Assembly (NCBI RefSeq): GCF_032118995.1
Contig: NC_092656.1
Span: 13,630,261 to 13,694,260, forward strand
Reading direction: 5' to 3'
Origin: Asterias amurensis
Lineage: Eukaryota > Echinodermata > Asteroidea > Forcipulatida > Asteriidae
Length of the DNA stretch: 64,000 nt
The notes beneath the pieces were generated by a model. That model was not told where the DNA came from. It saw nothing but the letters and a program-made list of their open reading frames with translations, and made no database searches. A program made the position numbers and the translations under genes. Positions 10,201 to 21,770 of the stretch are shown here, in pieces. Position 1 is the stretch's first letter. Each line of letters begins with the position of its first letter.

Positions 10201-13200
10201 AACCTTAACTGACCCTTACTCTTCAGGCATTGTCCCTTCCTTACTGAGTACAGGGCTCAACTAGATGAACACTTTGCCAAATGGAAGGAGTATAAAAAGA
10301 GTGTACCGACATACGGCGCCATTATGGTTGATGAGACACTACAGAATGTAAGATCACGTAAATCAAAATAATTTTGAACCAGGGTCAGGGAAATTCATAT
10401 CCCATGGCAGGGTCTTGGACAATTTTGGTTCAGTATTCTGAACAAAAATGGTTTTTCTGGTATTATATTTCGGAATTTTTTTGAGCTTCTGGAGTAGTCT
10501 TTCAAACATCATGACCACAATGAAACCCTGACTTGAAAAAAGAAATACAGCAAAGGTTCTCATATAGTACTGGGATTTGAAGTTGGCACTCGCAGTGATT
10601 TGTAGAACCTCGATTGAAGCCACAGCGAGTAATGACTGTGTGGGTTTTCCATAGAGGGATTTTCCTCCCATGTCTAAAACTGACATTTCTTCAATGTCTT
10701 CTCTTTTCATTTAAAAAAAACCCAATTATTTTTAGTTTTATTTCATTTGTTTATGATTCAGATTGTTTTAGTGCAGAGTTATTTCAGCAAGACAAGTTGG
10801 GGGTTTCCAAAAGGCAAAGTCAATGAAGAGGAACTGCCTAAGCAATGTGCAATAAGAGAGGTAAGATTCCACAATGTATTATTTCAGATATGTTATCATT
10901 GCACACAAAGTGTACTTCAAGTTGTAATCTGTGCAGTCTAAACTCGAGCAGTGTCCGAGACCAATGCAGTGGGCCAAACATTTGGAATGTGCATGGGCAT
11001 TGGCTGATATTGTGATGCTTGCTATATTTGCAAAGCACCACATGGTTGTTTTTTTTTTTTTTTTTTGACAGTTCAAGTTGTGACCCAAAATTTAGTTTTT
11101 GGAAGTAAGTGTAGTCAAAAACTATTGGGTTTTCATTCCCTACCTGACTGTATGGGTTTTCACTGGAGTAAGTCGCTGGGTTTTCCTCCCACTGCTACAT
11201 GATCTAAAATTGAAACCGCTTCCTTGTTTTCTCCCAACTGGGTTCTTGGCTAGTACAGTGATTAAGTTCGGTTTTCTGAGAGTACATGGTTTCACAACCA
11301 GAGAATAAATTAAGCAAAATGAAATACTGAGGAGAGCTTAACTGTCCTCTTGAAATAAACCATTTTATATTTGTTTTACTTTACATGTACCTCATACTTC
11401 CCATCTTTTCATTCCTGTGACATATCAGTTCCATATTGCTTCATAAATTCCATGCGTAGCAGACTGTCGTATGTGCGACGGTCTACAATGTATGCAAATT
11501 TATATCCTGTGTAAGAGTACTTGCGCAGGTATTTGGTAAAAAATTTGCATCTGGGGCCGATTTCTTAAAGCACTAAGATTAATCTTAAGATGAGATGTCA
11601 GTATCGCCGTTGTGAATTGTATTGTGACAACACACTGTGCCTTGCAATAAAGATTGATTTGCAGTTAAGATACATCTGAGCTCTTTGTGAATGGTTTGTG
11701 ATGGTGAATGGACCAACAGACCCTATGCAAAACGCGCAGTGCACATACACGCACATCTCCTGTTGGCCATTTCGTGTGTCAAAACGTGCACAAAAGGATG
11801 TTACATGTACACAAGTTTGGGCACCTCCGAACAATACGCGTCTACCATTTCTGCCTTTTTGGGGGAGTCCATTCCTTTTGTTTTGACACACAAAATTGCG
11901 GACAGGAGATGCGTGTGTATGTGCATTGCGCATTGTGCATAGGGTTTATAGGAGTATAGCTCTCGATTATGAATATGTATGAGGCATAGTAATGCATGGT
12001 TTCTCTCTAACTGAAGGTGTTGGAGGAGACAGGATTTGACATCTCAGGACTGATTGAAGAGGAATATATTGAAGCTATATTTAATGAGCAACTAGCAAGG
12101 CTGTATGTTGTGACTAATGTTCCAATGGAAACTGACTTTAAACCAAAGACGAGGGGAGAGATTAAGGTAAGTATTTGGCTGAATGTAAAGTCTCTTAACC
12201 ATACCTGCTTCCCCAGGGCCTAACTTCAAGAGCTGCTTGAGCAGGAAATTTTGCTTACAGTTTAATGCTGCACTGTACATGATACACTGTATGACGTGGT
12301 ATTTTGGCTGGTAAACCTGTTTTGGTAAACATAATTATGTTGTGCTTAGCTTCTAAGCAGCTCTTTGAAGTTGGGCCCTGATCTTCCAAAATCAAACCCT
12401 TGATCTGTCCCTAAACATGTATGTATCCATCATTAGCATTATTATCCATTAGCATACATGTATGCTCAAGTTTCACATCTGATATTTAACAGTTGCCTAA
12501 ATGTGTGTCATGGCCAAGCAGTATAGTACACCAGACACAAGTTCTGTGGTGTTTCTAATTAGCAGCGATTTGGTTTGAGTCCCGGTCTTAACTCTTGAAT
12601 CCTTAAAAGCATGACACTTGACCATTATTGCTCAGTCCTTCCGGATGTAAAGCTGTCGGTCCTTTGTGTTGTTTAGATAAATTATATGCACAGAAACTTA
12701 CCAGCCGGTGTGAATGGGGACAGCAAACATTTTTGGGTAAAAAAAATAGACAAACTGGAACAGGAAACAAAACAATTGTTGTACACTTGGTAGGTCTTTT
12801 TCATACCACGATGTGATCCACTTCTCATTATTTTACAATTGTGGAAGATGTAGTAATGGCGATGTTGCCAGCTTGGCAGAGTTTTGTTCAAGTATCCGCA
12901 GCTTCAATACCATTGTAATCTGTAATCCCTCTGGCAGTGAAAACGTATATTTCAACAGTACTGCTTTTTGCAAATTAAACCATATCAGTACAAACTTAAA
13001 TAATCTTAACCTTAAAATGGGAACCAAACTTGGGACCCCCCCCATGAAAGCTGGCTATGCGCCTGCACAACTCTGCAAAAATTAAACTGATTTAATTTTG
13101 TATACTTCAGGATGTCAAATGGTTTCATGTCGATGACCTTCCAACCCATAAGAAAGATAATGCACCAAAGGTCAACCTGGGTTTGAACCCTAACAATTTC

Positions 13201-16200
13201 TTCATGGCCATTCCCTACATGAGGTACGTATCAACCGTCCAGAGTTGACTGTATTTCTTCTAAATCTTTATAGCTCATGGAGAGAAACCATTCACTGGAC
13301 CATTGGAGGGTTCACAAACTACAAAATATAACTCTCCATGCCAAAAAACTTCTTGCAGAACCAAGTTGATGTACAAAATTATCAGTTACATGAGACACAT
13401 TATATAAAACCCATTGTCAATGCATGCGCCTTATTTTTGACCGCGTGAGGAAGCTCTCAATAGTAATTTTATCATTCTCAGGAGTATACTGGTATACACA
13501 ATTCATCCTGCACAGTTTTAATCCGAGTTCGTCACTTTTGTTGCTCTAAAGTTGCTTTACATACAGGTGGATTATGACGGCTCCCTTGAATATCTTATGG
13601 TCTGTTATGGATATAGTGTCTGTGGTGGTGATGTGTTCCTGTCTTTAAAAACTGTTTTGGGTCTGAATGAAAATATCCTTGGAAGTGATACAAATACTAT
13701 TGAGAGCGCCCTCATGTGGTCAAAAATACGGCGCATTGATTGGAGGATTCTTGGTCTCGAGGCATCCATGAATCAAGCTAAAACATGACCCACATCAGCG
13801 TTTTTTGTACTAGCACTGTGCATTTCTGTGCCGTAATTGTTAACTATTACACGTTAGACCACATCATACAACTGTACAAAATGCCCTCTAAGTGGGTTCC
13901 AGAATGCAATCTTGCACAGTTTCTATATTTCTCTAGTTTTAGCCCTTATAAATCTATTCTTTCAAAGAACACTGAAGAAGAAACTTGCCAAGCGGAGAGG
14001 ACAGAAAGATGTCTCAACGATGGAATCCCCTTTTGAAGCTCTTACGAAGTATGCCCAACCCAACCAGCCAACTGCAGGGCCAATTATGCTGCCACAGAAC
14101 AATCCAAACACGAAGAAGAAGGCGTCAGCTAGCCCTACCATGAATGGTGCCGATAACAAAAACAAAACGAAACAACAGAGGGTGTTCTCGAGTCAGAACC
14201 AGAGCCAAATGGATCTCTTCATGCGGTTCAAGGATCCACAGCAAGAGTTCATAAATAGGAAGCAGGAATACCAGCGAGAAGGTTCTCCTGGTGTTACACA
14301 GGGCCAAGGGAACCGGGGAAAGGGGCAAGTTAATGGGACCACCAGTCCACAGAAGCAGTATCATATACTGGTAAGACATTTCACGCTATATATGGATTGT
14401 AATCCATCTATTTATGTATCGTTACAGCTGGATGCACACCTCAATGGAATTTCCAAAACTGAATTACTGTTTTTTTTAAATTGAAGCTCATCCACTAAAC
14501 TTGGTCATGAAATATTAAACAGGGATGAGATATTTCAGACTTTTGTCTGAATTCAGACTTCTTACGAGTGTGCCAGGGGCCCGTTCTCACTAACGTCTAT
14601 GTTTGCGATCATCGCTAACACACTTGCGATAAGATCGCAAACCTCAAATCCATCGCAATTGCGATGTCGCTAATTCTGCGTTTCACTAAAGTCATCGCAA
14701 TTGCGATGATGTTAAAAGGGAAATAAAGTTTTCGTACGAGGCTAAAAGTAGTGACCTTTGACATCCCGCAACAAAATTGTCGGTCGTCACTCTAAATGAA
14801 ATGGCATTGTGCAGTTTATATGTAAATCGTTGTCATGTTGGTGCATACGAACTATTGTGGACGATGTTTAGGCATTCATTTACAAAGGGTTAAAGCATTT
14901 ATAGGCCTATGGCCTCGTTTATAATTTTAGATTTTAATAAAAAGGTTTCGTAAATCTGTTGTTACGGTGGGATTTATGAAAATTCTGACATATCTGTCTA
15001 ATAATACTAAGCTTCACACTGTCAATTTGCCAATACATTACACATTTTTTCTAAAAATGATGGTTAAAATAATCGAACCCAGATAGTATCCCTTTTTTAC
15101 CGATATTAAGGGGCTCTTTGCTGCAGTTGCGTCACTAAAAGTTGTCATCGGCAATCTGAGTCTACCAGGTAACAGACCGCAAGACTAAAATAATGTAGCG
15201 CCACTCATTTTACTCTAAATCACGGACAATTTATACGTCAAAACGTACACCGCTATAACTATAAGCACAGAATGGCGCGATGTATCATAAGTTTGCGATG
15301 AACTTTTACTTTGCGACCACTAACATGTCATCGCAAGATTGTCGTCGCTAAAAAAAACTTTGCGACGAGTATATTCATCGTTAAGTTTTAGTGAAATCGT
15401 CGGCTAACAATCTATCGCTAAGTTGCGATGGATTTTAGATTTAGCGATCGATTTCGGCGTTTGCGATGACCAAAACGCGTTAGTGAAATCGGCCCCTGGC
15501 CTGGTAAATGAAATATGTTGTGTTTTTTCCAAAATTAAATAAGTTGGGTCCTTTCATCTACTTCTCTTGTACTATTGATACTGGACCCAAAAGCTCTTTG
15601 GAATGCAGGAGGTGATCAAATGGTGTGGCACCCCTTAGATCTGGATCCCAGTTTCAAATTTGTTTGTTAGCAGTGACTCACGCTTCAAGTTTTCACATTT
15701 AGTTTTCTCATGCACTAATTTTCAATAGAAAACTTGTCATGAAGAATTACCAGTCTCTTATCTCACCTTTAAAACTCGGAGCAAAATTTGAAGCATGATG
15801 TCACAGGGCATAAAAAAAACAATGGTCTGTAAATTCCAGTCTAAAAAGGTAAAATGCAATGCCATACATTTGATTGAATATCTCATAATTCAGGAATAAA
15901 CTGAATATTTCTGGTACATAATGTACGAGTCAGCCAATAATATTTGACACTGCATTGATAGTTTTATCCTCAAACTCTGGCCCAGGGGTGGATTTCACAA
16001 AGAGTTAGGACTAGTCTTATCTCAAGTTAAAACCAGTTGCTCGTCCTAACTTAGGACTACCCATGCAATTTGTATATCTCCTAGGACTAGTCCTAACTCT
16101 TTGTGAAATCGACCCCAGAAAACATTTTGAGATACAAGCCTATTTTGGGGGTCTCAAATTCGAGCCCTGTTACTTTTTGTTTTTTTCACACCATGCAAAG

Positions 16201-17630
16201 CTTCAGACATCATTCATTAGTTCACGTCAGGCTCACTTTGCATTGCAACTGAAATTTGTCCTCTTGAAGTTTGTATCCCTTATGATTGTGTGTGAATTGT
16301 TTCTTTGAGATGCTTCAAAAAAAAAAAAATTATTTTATGCTATTTTTTAACATTTTGGTTTTTGTGTCTTTTACTTTCACAGACCAGAAATCAAGGAAGA
16401 ACTGTCAATGACTTAACCACTGGTAAGTGTAAACGTGATAGCAAACACACCAATGTTTATTCTTGAACCCTTTGGAAATTAACATTTGTCTAGAAAACTT
16501 CTCATAAAAATAATTCGTTCTCAGACCTGGAACTACCTCGATGAGATGGCAATGCTTTTTTCCTTTTGCAAAGGCACTTCCGTTGGAAAATTGAAAAGTT
16601 TTTTGTGACAATGTTGAAACGGTTCCAATGCCAGGACCAGCCTGCCGGCCTTTCCTTGGCAAAACAGCCGTACTCTAAAAATTACATTTTGAGAAAGCAA
16701 GTACAGAGCTTGGATTTATGTGCATTGTGGTCTAGCTGGTGATCAAATTTGACCCATAGCTATCCCACAATGCACCCTTTCAACAGTTTGCGCTTGCGCA
16801 ATGGTATTTGCGAAAAGGTCTATGTTGTACATGTATGCCTTTAAAATGGAAAAACGCCCTTGATTAAAGGTAGTGGACACTATTGGCATAAAACCTTTCT
16901 TGGTGACGAGTAATGGGGAGAGGTTGATGGTATAAAACATTGTGAGAAACAGCTCCCTCTGAAGTGCCATAGTTTTCGAGAAAGAAGTAATTTTCCACGA
17001 ATTTGATTTCAAGACCTCAGATTTAGAACTTGAGGTCTCCAAATCAACCATCGAAACGCACACAACTTCGTGTGACTAGGGTGTTTTTTCTTTCATTATT
17101 ATCTCGCAAGTTCGATGACCGATTGAGCTCAAATTTTCACAGGTTTCCTATTTTATGCATATATGTTGAGATACAGCAAGTGAGAAGACTGGCCTTTGAC
17201 AATTACCACTGTCTTTAACGCAGAAGTGATCTTATAATGAAGAAACAAATCATTTCGTATCAGTTTGTTTTGCATGGCAATAGAGGCCATGGTCTCTGTG
17301 TATTTCAAGCCTGTATTATAAAGTAACTCAACAGTACAACCAATGTTTGAGTCCTGAAATTCACAATGACATAATTCATGGCCTTATGTATAAAGTAAGG
17401 ATGGTTTGGCTGTTGTAGTCCACCAAATTCAGACTTATTATTTCTAACTAACATTTACAATTTGTATGTCATTGTTTCTTGATTTAGATTCAGCAATCTT
17501 GTCCAATGGAGACCAATACAACAAAAGGCAAAAGTTCAGCGTGCCTGCATTTGTGAGCTTTAAACTGGACCCTGCAGCCATTATGAAGGCTTTTGAAATT
17601 GGGCTGAGTGGCAGAGGTAGCATCCGGTAA
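7247..17630 (+). CDS. DCP2: mRNA-decapping enzyme 2 (Nudix hydrolase), nine coding exons
   Basis: Coding exons are 7247-7305, 8443-8594, 10220-10347, 10762-10860, 12017-12166, 13111-13223, 13968-14370, 16383-16422 and 17488-17630. They sum to 1287 nt (428 aa; human is about 420). Dcp2 hydrolyses the 5' cap of mRNA, releasing m7GDP, in cytoplasmic P-bodies with Dcp1 and EDC4. The N-terminal regulatory domain (about 1-95) contains 'QIELAHWFY'. The Nudix domain follows, with a complete box G-x5-E-x7-REVLEETGF at 131-153; E149 and E150 are the expected metal-binding glutamates. Box B ends with 'NNFFMAIPY'. Residues after about 240 are Gln/Asn/Lys-rich and low in complexity, as in other metazoan DCP2 tails. 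The last exon holds a short hydrophobic segment ('FVSFKL', 'IMKAF'), likely a C-terminal partner-binding motif (inference). All introns are GT-AG except intron 2, a U12-type AT-AC intron. Introns are packed with MITEs and foldbacks. The polyadenylation site is uncertain; AATAAA occurs near 20290 and 20705. Confidence 0.96.
7360..7718 (-). mobile_element. tRNA-derived SINE in DCP2 intron 1
   Basis: Read on the minus strand, a tRNA-like head at 7718 has an A box 'TGGCCGAGTGG' and a perfect B box 'GGTTCGAATCC'. The body has 'GGCCCAGTGACCAACGG'. The tail ends in 'GCGCTATATAAAAACGGG' plus a short ATT-type microsatellite near 7360. It is a Pol III type element with no coding capacity. Confidence 0.85.
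8081..8262. repeat. Foldback family I copy 1 (DCP2 intron 1)
   Basis: It starts 'GGTTCATACTTCCTGC' and ends with the inverse 'GCAGGAAGTATGAACC'. The interior repeats 'GCGAATTTGTGACGTCA'-like blocks. Two more copies lie at 41405 and 54651. Confidence 0.8.
8634..9357. mobile_element. MITE family A copy with a second element inserted (DCP2 intron 2)
   Basis: Both A termini are present ('TTTAAAGACACTGGACACTAT' on the left and '...GTGTCCACTGCCTTTAA' on the right). At about 8653-8980 the A sequence is interrupted by foreign DNA. That DNA includes an inverted repeat, 'GTTATCACACAAGCGCG'/'CGCGCTTGTGATAAC' at about 8657-8735, before A resumes with 'TGGTAATTGTCAAAGACC'. Confidence 0.7.
9583..9676. repeat. 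Short inverted repeat (DCP2 intron 2)
   Basis: 'CGACTTTGACCACAGCTACAGCT' is mirrored by 'AGCTGTAGCTGTAGTCAAAGTCG' around a loop of about 18 bp. It is probably a small foldback. Confidence 0.75.
11721..11943. repeat. Inverted-repeat element in DCP2 intron 4
   Basis: 'CCCTATGCAAAACGCGCAGTGCACATACACGC' begins here (core 'GTGCACATACACGC') and its imperfect complement ends at 11943 ('GCGTGTGTATGTGCATTGCG'). The open frames read in this stretch are artefacts of the mirrored DNA. Confidence 0.7.
12214..12381. repeat. Foldback in DCP2 intron 5
   Basis: 'GGGCCTAACTTCAAGAGCTGCTT' at the left is mirrored by 'AGCAGCTCTTTGAAGTTGGGCCC' at the right. The middle is unique. Confidence 0.75.
12505..12700 (+). 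mobile_element. Diverged tRNA-derived SINE fragment (DCP2 intron 5)
   Basis: A 'TGGCCAAGCAGTATAGTAC' A-box-like head is followed by 'GTTTGAGTCCCGG', a degraded B box, and 'ATGACACTTGACCATTATTGC', shared with the copy at 40362. The 3' boundary is unclear. Confidence 0.5.
14572..15500. mobile_element. Long terminal-inverted-repeat element in DCP2 intron 7
   Basis: It starts 'GCCAGGGGCCCGTTCTCACTAACG' (core 'CTCACTAACG') and ends 'GCGTTAGTGAAATCGGCCCCTGGC'. The arms carry many 'TTTGCGATC'/'CATCGCAA' sub-repeats over about 150-200 bp at each end. The core (about 14730-15280) has no long open frame, so the element is non-autonomous. Confidence 0.75.
15983..16118. repeat. Foldback family F copy 1 (DCP2 intron 7)
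   Basis: 'GATTTCACAAAGAGTTAGGA' is mirrored by 'TCCTAACTCTTTGTGAAATC'. Inside are repeated 'AGGACTAGTCCTA'-like blocks. A relative lies at 20360-20529. Confidence 0.8.
16864..17218. mobile_element. MITE family A copy (DCP2 intron 8)
   Basis: Flanked by TTAA at 16864 and 17215. It carries the usual interior hairpin 'GAGGTCT' and 'ATTTTATGCATATATGTTGAG'. One terminal repeat is shortened. Confidence 0.85.
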
Positions 17631-18232
17631 AATGCCAAGGGCCCACCACCCATTCGATCATCAGGAACCTTGTTGGTGGAACAACTTATAGAAGTTTGAA
17701 CAAAGTCGTCAGGAATGCACAGTCCTGTTTGGAGTAGTGACCTTTCGCTTCCCATCTGCATGATACAACATGCGGTACTTGGAAATTCTGACACTGTTTT
17801 GTGATGGACACACACGAGAATGAAGGAGCCAGCAAGGCTACTTGAAGGTTTGTTCCAAGAATGTTGCTTCACACACAAGGGAGAACTGTGTTTATTTGGC
17901 AATTATGTACTTGGCAGTTATAAATCTGGTTTTCAACACTTTGGAAGTCCAATTTCAACATTTGTACCTGAGCTGTGCAATTTGCATTTTAGGTGACACT
18001 CGCACCTTCTCCCAAAAATGGCAGGCCATGAGCAGAGTCAACAGATTGTGGTCTGACGTCAGTGCTAGGGATCTACATGTAGTGGAAAAGGCCTGTAATC
18101 CCATACCTCAAGCACAGCAGCTCTTGTTTTTATCAAAGAAACAGCCTTATAACTGAACAAAATAACAATACTTGCCAATTCACTGACAATGCTTTATGTT
18201 ATGTAGGAAACAATGGAGGACTTTCGGGACGC

Positions 18233-18341
18233 TAGGTGGCAGCAGACTGACCAGGTAAATCCATTGTTCTTGATACAGTGCGCATGCTCAGAACTAGGTA
18301 AACAATGGAAATTTACCTGGTAAGTCTGCTGCCACCTACAT
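18233..18341. repeat. Short foldback downstream of DCP2
   Basis: 'TAGGTGGCAGCAGACTGACC' is mirrored by 'GTAAGTCTGCTGCCACCTA' around about 70 bp, with inner matches 'CAGGTAAAT'/'ATTTACCTG'. Confidence 0.8.
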
Positions 18342-18490
18342 AGGGTTACAAAGTCTCCCATTAGTATCGATGGAGCTACATGTAACTGACTGGCACCTAA
18401 ACACTTTTCCTTTTATTTTGTACTGATTCTTAATGCCATTCTCAATTAAGTTTCTTTTCTAGTTACATGTATTGTAGGCATATTGGGAAG

Positions 18491-18845
18491 TTAAAGGGAC
18501 CCGTTGCCTTGGATCGGGCGAGTTGGTCTATGAAAAGCATTTGAAACTGTTTATTATAAAATGCAGTATGGTTAGAAAGATGTGTTAAAAGTAGAATATA
18601 ATGATCCGCATAAATATGCTTCGAAATTGCATGGTTTTCCTTATGAACCAATACGGCACACCATTTTGTGGTGTCAAATTTTTGACTCCATAAAATGGGC
18701 GACCGTGTTAGTTTGCAAAGTATAAGGAAAACCACGCAATTTCGAGGCATGTTTGTGTGGATCATTATATTCTACTTTTAAAACATCTTTCTAACCATAT
18801 GCATTTCATAACAAATGGTTTCAAACACTTCATGGACCAACTCCG
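18491..18845. mobile_element. Foldback MITE family B copy 2 (diverged)
   Basis: It begins TTAAAGGGACCCGTTGCC; the right end is degraded. The central hairpin is modified to 'CCATTTTGTGGTGTC'/'GACTCCATAAAATGG'. Confidence 0.75.
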
Positions 18846-19667
18846 CCAATCCCTAAAGCTTCACGCTTTTTCTTTCAAGCATGGACATGTGCGTACATCG
18901 TCATAAAAGTACCTTATTCGCTTAGCTATGTGTTTGCAACATTAGAAAGACTGTCTAGTTGTTTTCCGAATCGGGTAAAGAAACAATGTTAACAAAGTTT
19001 CTATTTTGACAAGATTTTTATGGAAATGTTTTTACATTATTTTTTCTTCTGATCCACCCTGGCATTTATTAATAGATGTTTGTGTCCCTCTTCCTTAATA
19101 AGTTGAGCTTCTACAGGAATAGCAACATGAAACTTTAAAGGAGTAAAATGTTGTACGCGTAATGCAATACCTGATAGCATAACCTCTCTAATGTTTGTGG
19201 GCTTAATGTTTGTAGGCTTGTTGTGTGTTTGACTTGTTATGAACACCCAACTAATGTCATAACCATAAAGCAGTCAACTTTGTGTTTGCCACCAAAACAC
19301 TCAAAATTGTCCACACGCCTGTGACATTCAAAGAAGCACCTTTCAAGAGTCAATATTTTGAATTTTTGTTTGTTCTGTTTTTGTACCTACAAGTAGCCCC
19401 TGCAATGTAAACCCTTTCACTATTTAGACCGGTTTTTATGGCGTTGGGACAAATGAAATATGTAACCCGCTCTGTGAAAATGAGTCAGATGTAGGCAATT
19501 TCAGGAATTGAGTTATACATGTAAGCATGGCTGGAAAGAACACATCAGCAGCAGTAATTTGGTATGTGTCTAAGCTTTGGGGTGTATCGCGTGGCTGAGT
19601 TACTCCCGTTTTAAATAAGCCACTACACCATTTTTGATGAAAAACGAATTACAAGTAAAATGATATT
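18846..19667. other. Intergenic, nothing recognised
   Basis: No exon, repeat boundary or RNA gene is recognisable here. It may include DCP2 3' UTR if the transcript extends to an AATAAA near 20290. Confidence 0.3.
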
Positions 19668-20062
19668 TTAAAGGAACACGTTGCCTTGGATCGGACGAGT
19701 TGGTCAAAACAAAAGCGTTTTTAACCGTTTTTTATATAATGCATATGGTTGAAAAGATGTTTTAAAAGTAGCATACAATGATCCACACAAGTTTGCCTCG
19801 AAATTGCGTGGTTTTCCTTCTACTGTGCGAACTATCACCGTCGGCCATTTTTTTTATGGGAGTCAAAATTTTGACCCCCATAAATGGCCGACGTGTTAGT
19901 CGACGAGGTAAAAGGAAAACCACGCAATTTCGAGGCATGTTTGTGTGGATCATTGTATTCTACTTTTACAACATCTTTCTACCCATATGCATTTTATAAA
20001 AAACGGTTACAAACGTTTTTCAAAGACCAACTCGACCGATCCAAGGCAACGTGTTCCTTTAA
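19668..20062. mobile_element. Foldback MITE family B copy 3 (well preserved)
   Basis: Perfect TTAA at both ends; the termini 'AGGAACACGTTGCCTTGGA' are mirrored exactly. Both halves are nearly complementary over the whole length. Confidence 0.9.
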
Positions 20063-20297
20063 ACTACCATTTCGTGCAAAAGGATACAAATTAGACATAC
20101 ATGTAAGTATGACCACAATATTGTTGTATTCATAGCTTTATTGCTATTTTTTTTTTTTTTTTACATTTTCCACATTGAACTGTGCATAACTTAATAATGC
20201 ATTGGGCGACATCTGACTCATTTTCACAGAGTGGGTCACATATGTGCTCATGGTCCCTTTAAAGCACAAAACTCTGTGGTAAACGGCACAATAAAAT

Positions 20298-20564
20298 TGG
20301 GACCTGGTTCTCTAGTGAACCAGCCATGAAATTGGGACCTGGTTCTCTTAGTGAACCTGCCGTCGATTTCACAAAGAGTTAGGACTCGTCTTATCTCGAG
20401 TTAGGACGAGTAACTCGTCCTAACTTAGGATTAATCTTAAGGTCTGCATGCTACAGTGCAGGGTTGGGACTCGTCCTAAGTCCTAAGATTAGTCTTAAGT
20501 TAAGAAGAGTTTTGTGAAATCAACGGCAGCCATGAAATTGGGACCTGGTTCTCTTAGTGAACCA
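20298..20564. repeat. Tandem ~33-bp unit interrupted by foldback family F copy 2
   Basis: The unit 'AAATTGGGACCTGGTTCTCT' with 'AGTGAACC' occurs three times. The foldback at 20360-20529 ('GATTTCACAAAGAGTTAGGA' and its mirror) lies between the second and third copies. Confidence 0.75.
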
Positions 20565-20569
20565 TTGTA

Positions 20570-21245
20570 AAGGTTGTCGACTTCACCGATGGTGACAGTG
20601 ACTGTATTACATGTATTTACAAGTGTGGTTGATTAGTTTTAAAGTTTATCAAATATTGTGTACAGTTAATTTAGTTTTGTCTGTTCTGGGGCTGGTTGTT
20701 TTTTTACAATAAAGCAGTTTTTATGAGTATTTTTATACCCAGTGATAAAGTGCATCACTCAAATTGTTGACTGCATATATAAATGTATTTTGAAGTTTAA
20801 TTTTATTTCAAGATTACTTAAACATTCATTTGGTTTTACATACACGGCTCAATATGACAAAAAATTACATAAGAGCTTGTAGCTCAAACTGTTCACCGTT
20901 ACTATTTTACAAGACAAGAATATTAGTAAGAAAGACATTTCTACAGAGTTTAACATGTGATTAATTTTTTATTTGAACAAGCACTAAGATTCATTTCATT
21001 TGTGTCAAGGGTTAGAATATTTTTGAAGTTAATTGAATGGTATTACCAGACTCAAAGTCGACATGTGAGCATAATTGATTTCAGATGTTAACACAGTGAG
21101 GTATTATTATGAAACGCACATGACTGCTGGCTTTGCAGTTAACTGACCAAGGGTTAAAATCACTGGCCTCAGGACTCGGGTCCAGTGTCAAATTGAAGCC
21201 CTGACATATTTTTGTCATTATTACATGAAGCAGCATTCTCCCGGC
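20570..21245. other. Intergenic, nothing recognised
   Basis: AT-rich DNA with an AATAAA near 20705 that could end a long DCP2 transcript. There is no other structure. Confidence 0.3.
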
Positions 21246-21580
21246 TTAAAAGCAGTGGACACTATTGGTAATTACTCAAAATAATCATTAGCATAAAACC
21301 TTACATGGTAATGAGTAATGAAGAGAGGTTGATAGTATACATGTGTAAGAGAAACAGGTCCCTCTGAAGTGGAGTAGTTTCCGAGAAAGAAGTAATTTTG
21401 CACGAATTTGATATCGAGACCTCAAGTTTGAGGTTTCGAAATCAATCATCAGAAAGCAGACAACTTCGTGTGACAAGGGTGTTTTTTTCTTTCATTATTA
21501 TCTCACAACTTCGACGACCGATTGAGCTCAAATTTTCACAGGTTTGTTATTTTATGCATATAATGTTGAGATACACCAAT
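21246..21580. mobile_element. MITE family A copy, 3' truncated
   Basis: The left terminus is 'TTAAAAGCAGTGGACACTATTGG'. The sequence runs to 'GAGATACACCAA' and then stops, about 12 bp before a family K element. Confidence 0.8.
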
Positions 21581-21591
21581 ATGAATGAGGG

Positions 21592-21770
21592 CAGGCCTGT
21601 TTGCTTTGTTTTTGAAAGGGCAAGGGCACCAAGGCATTTTCTCCTTGTTAAAAGGGCACCCTATGAAGAAATTGGAAATTTCTATTGGAAATTTTTTAAG
21701 GGCACCAAGGCAATGACCAGGGTGCATGGAGGCAATTGCCTTCATTGCCTCAGTGAAATATCAGGCCTGT
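21592..21770. mobile_element. Short repeat family K copy 1
   Basis: 'CAGGCCTGT' opens it and 'ATCAGGCCTG' closes it. The interior has 'AAGGGCACCAAGGCATTTTC' and 'GAGGCAATTGCC'. Other copies are at 29291 and 34355. Confidence 0.75.

Larger units (their letters stand above)
8595..10219 (+). other. DCP2: U12-type AT-AC intron (DCP2 intron 2)
   Basis: Exon 2 ends at 8594 and the intron begins ATATCCTT (8595-8602), the exact consensus of the minor-spliceosome 5' splice site. The intron ends CTTAC at 10219. The segment CCTTAAC (10203-10209) lies upstream with its candidate branch adenosines 11-12 nt from the intron end, as U12 introns require. Joining 8594 to 10220 preserves the reading frame and gives 'KAIFRHCPF', matching the 'KAVFSHCPF' of vertebrate DCP2. 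No GT donor exists near the end of exon 2, and using the nearby CAG/GC acceptor would break the frame or drop the conserved Phe. The intron also holds a MITE with a second element inserted in it (8634-9357) and a foldback at 9583-9676. Confidence 0.9.

Noticed and set aside
10363..10710. Minus-strand 115-aa open frame in DCP2 intron 3
   Set aside because: It is intronic and antisense, has no motif and no promoter or splice support.
11598..11959. Four overlapping open frames on both strands
   Set aside because: They are by-products of an inverted repeat; mirrored DNA keeps frames open on both strands.
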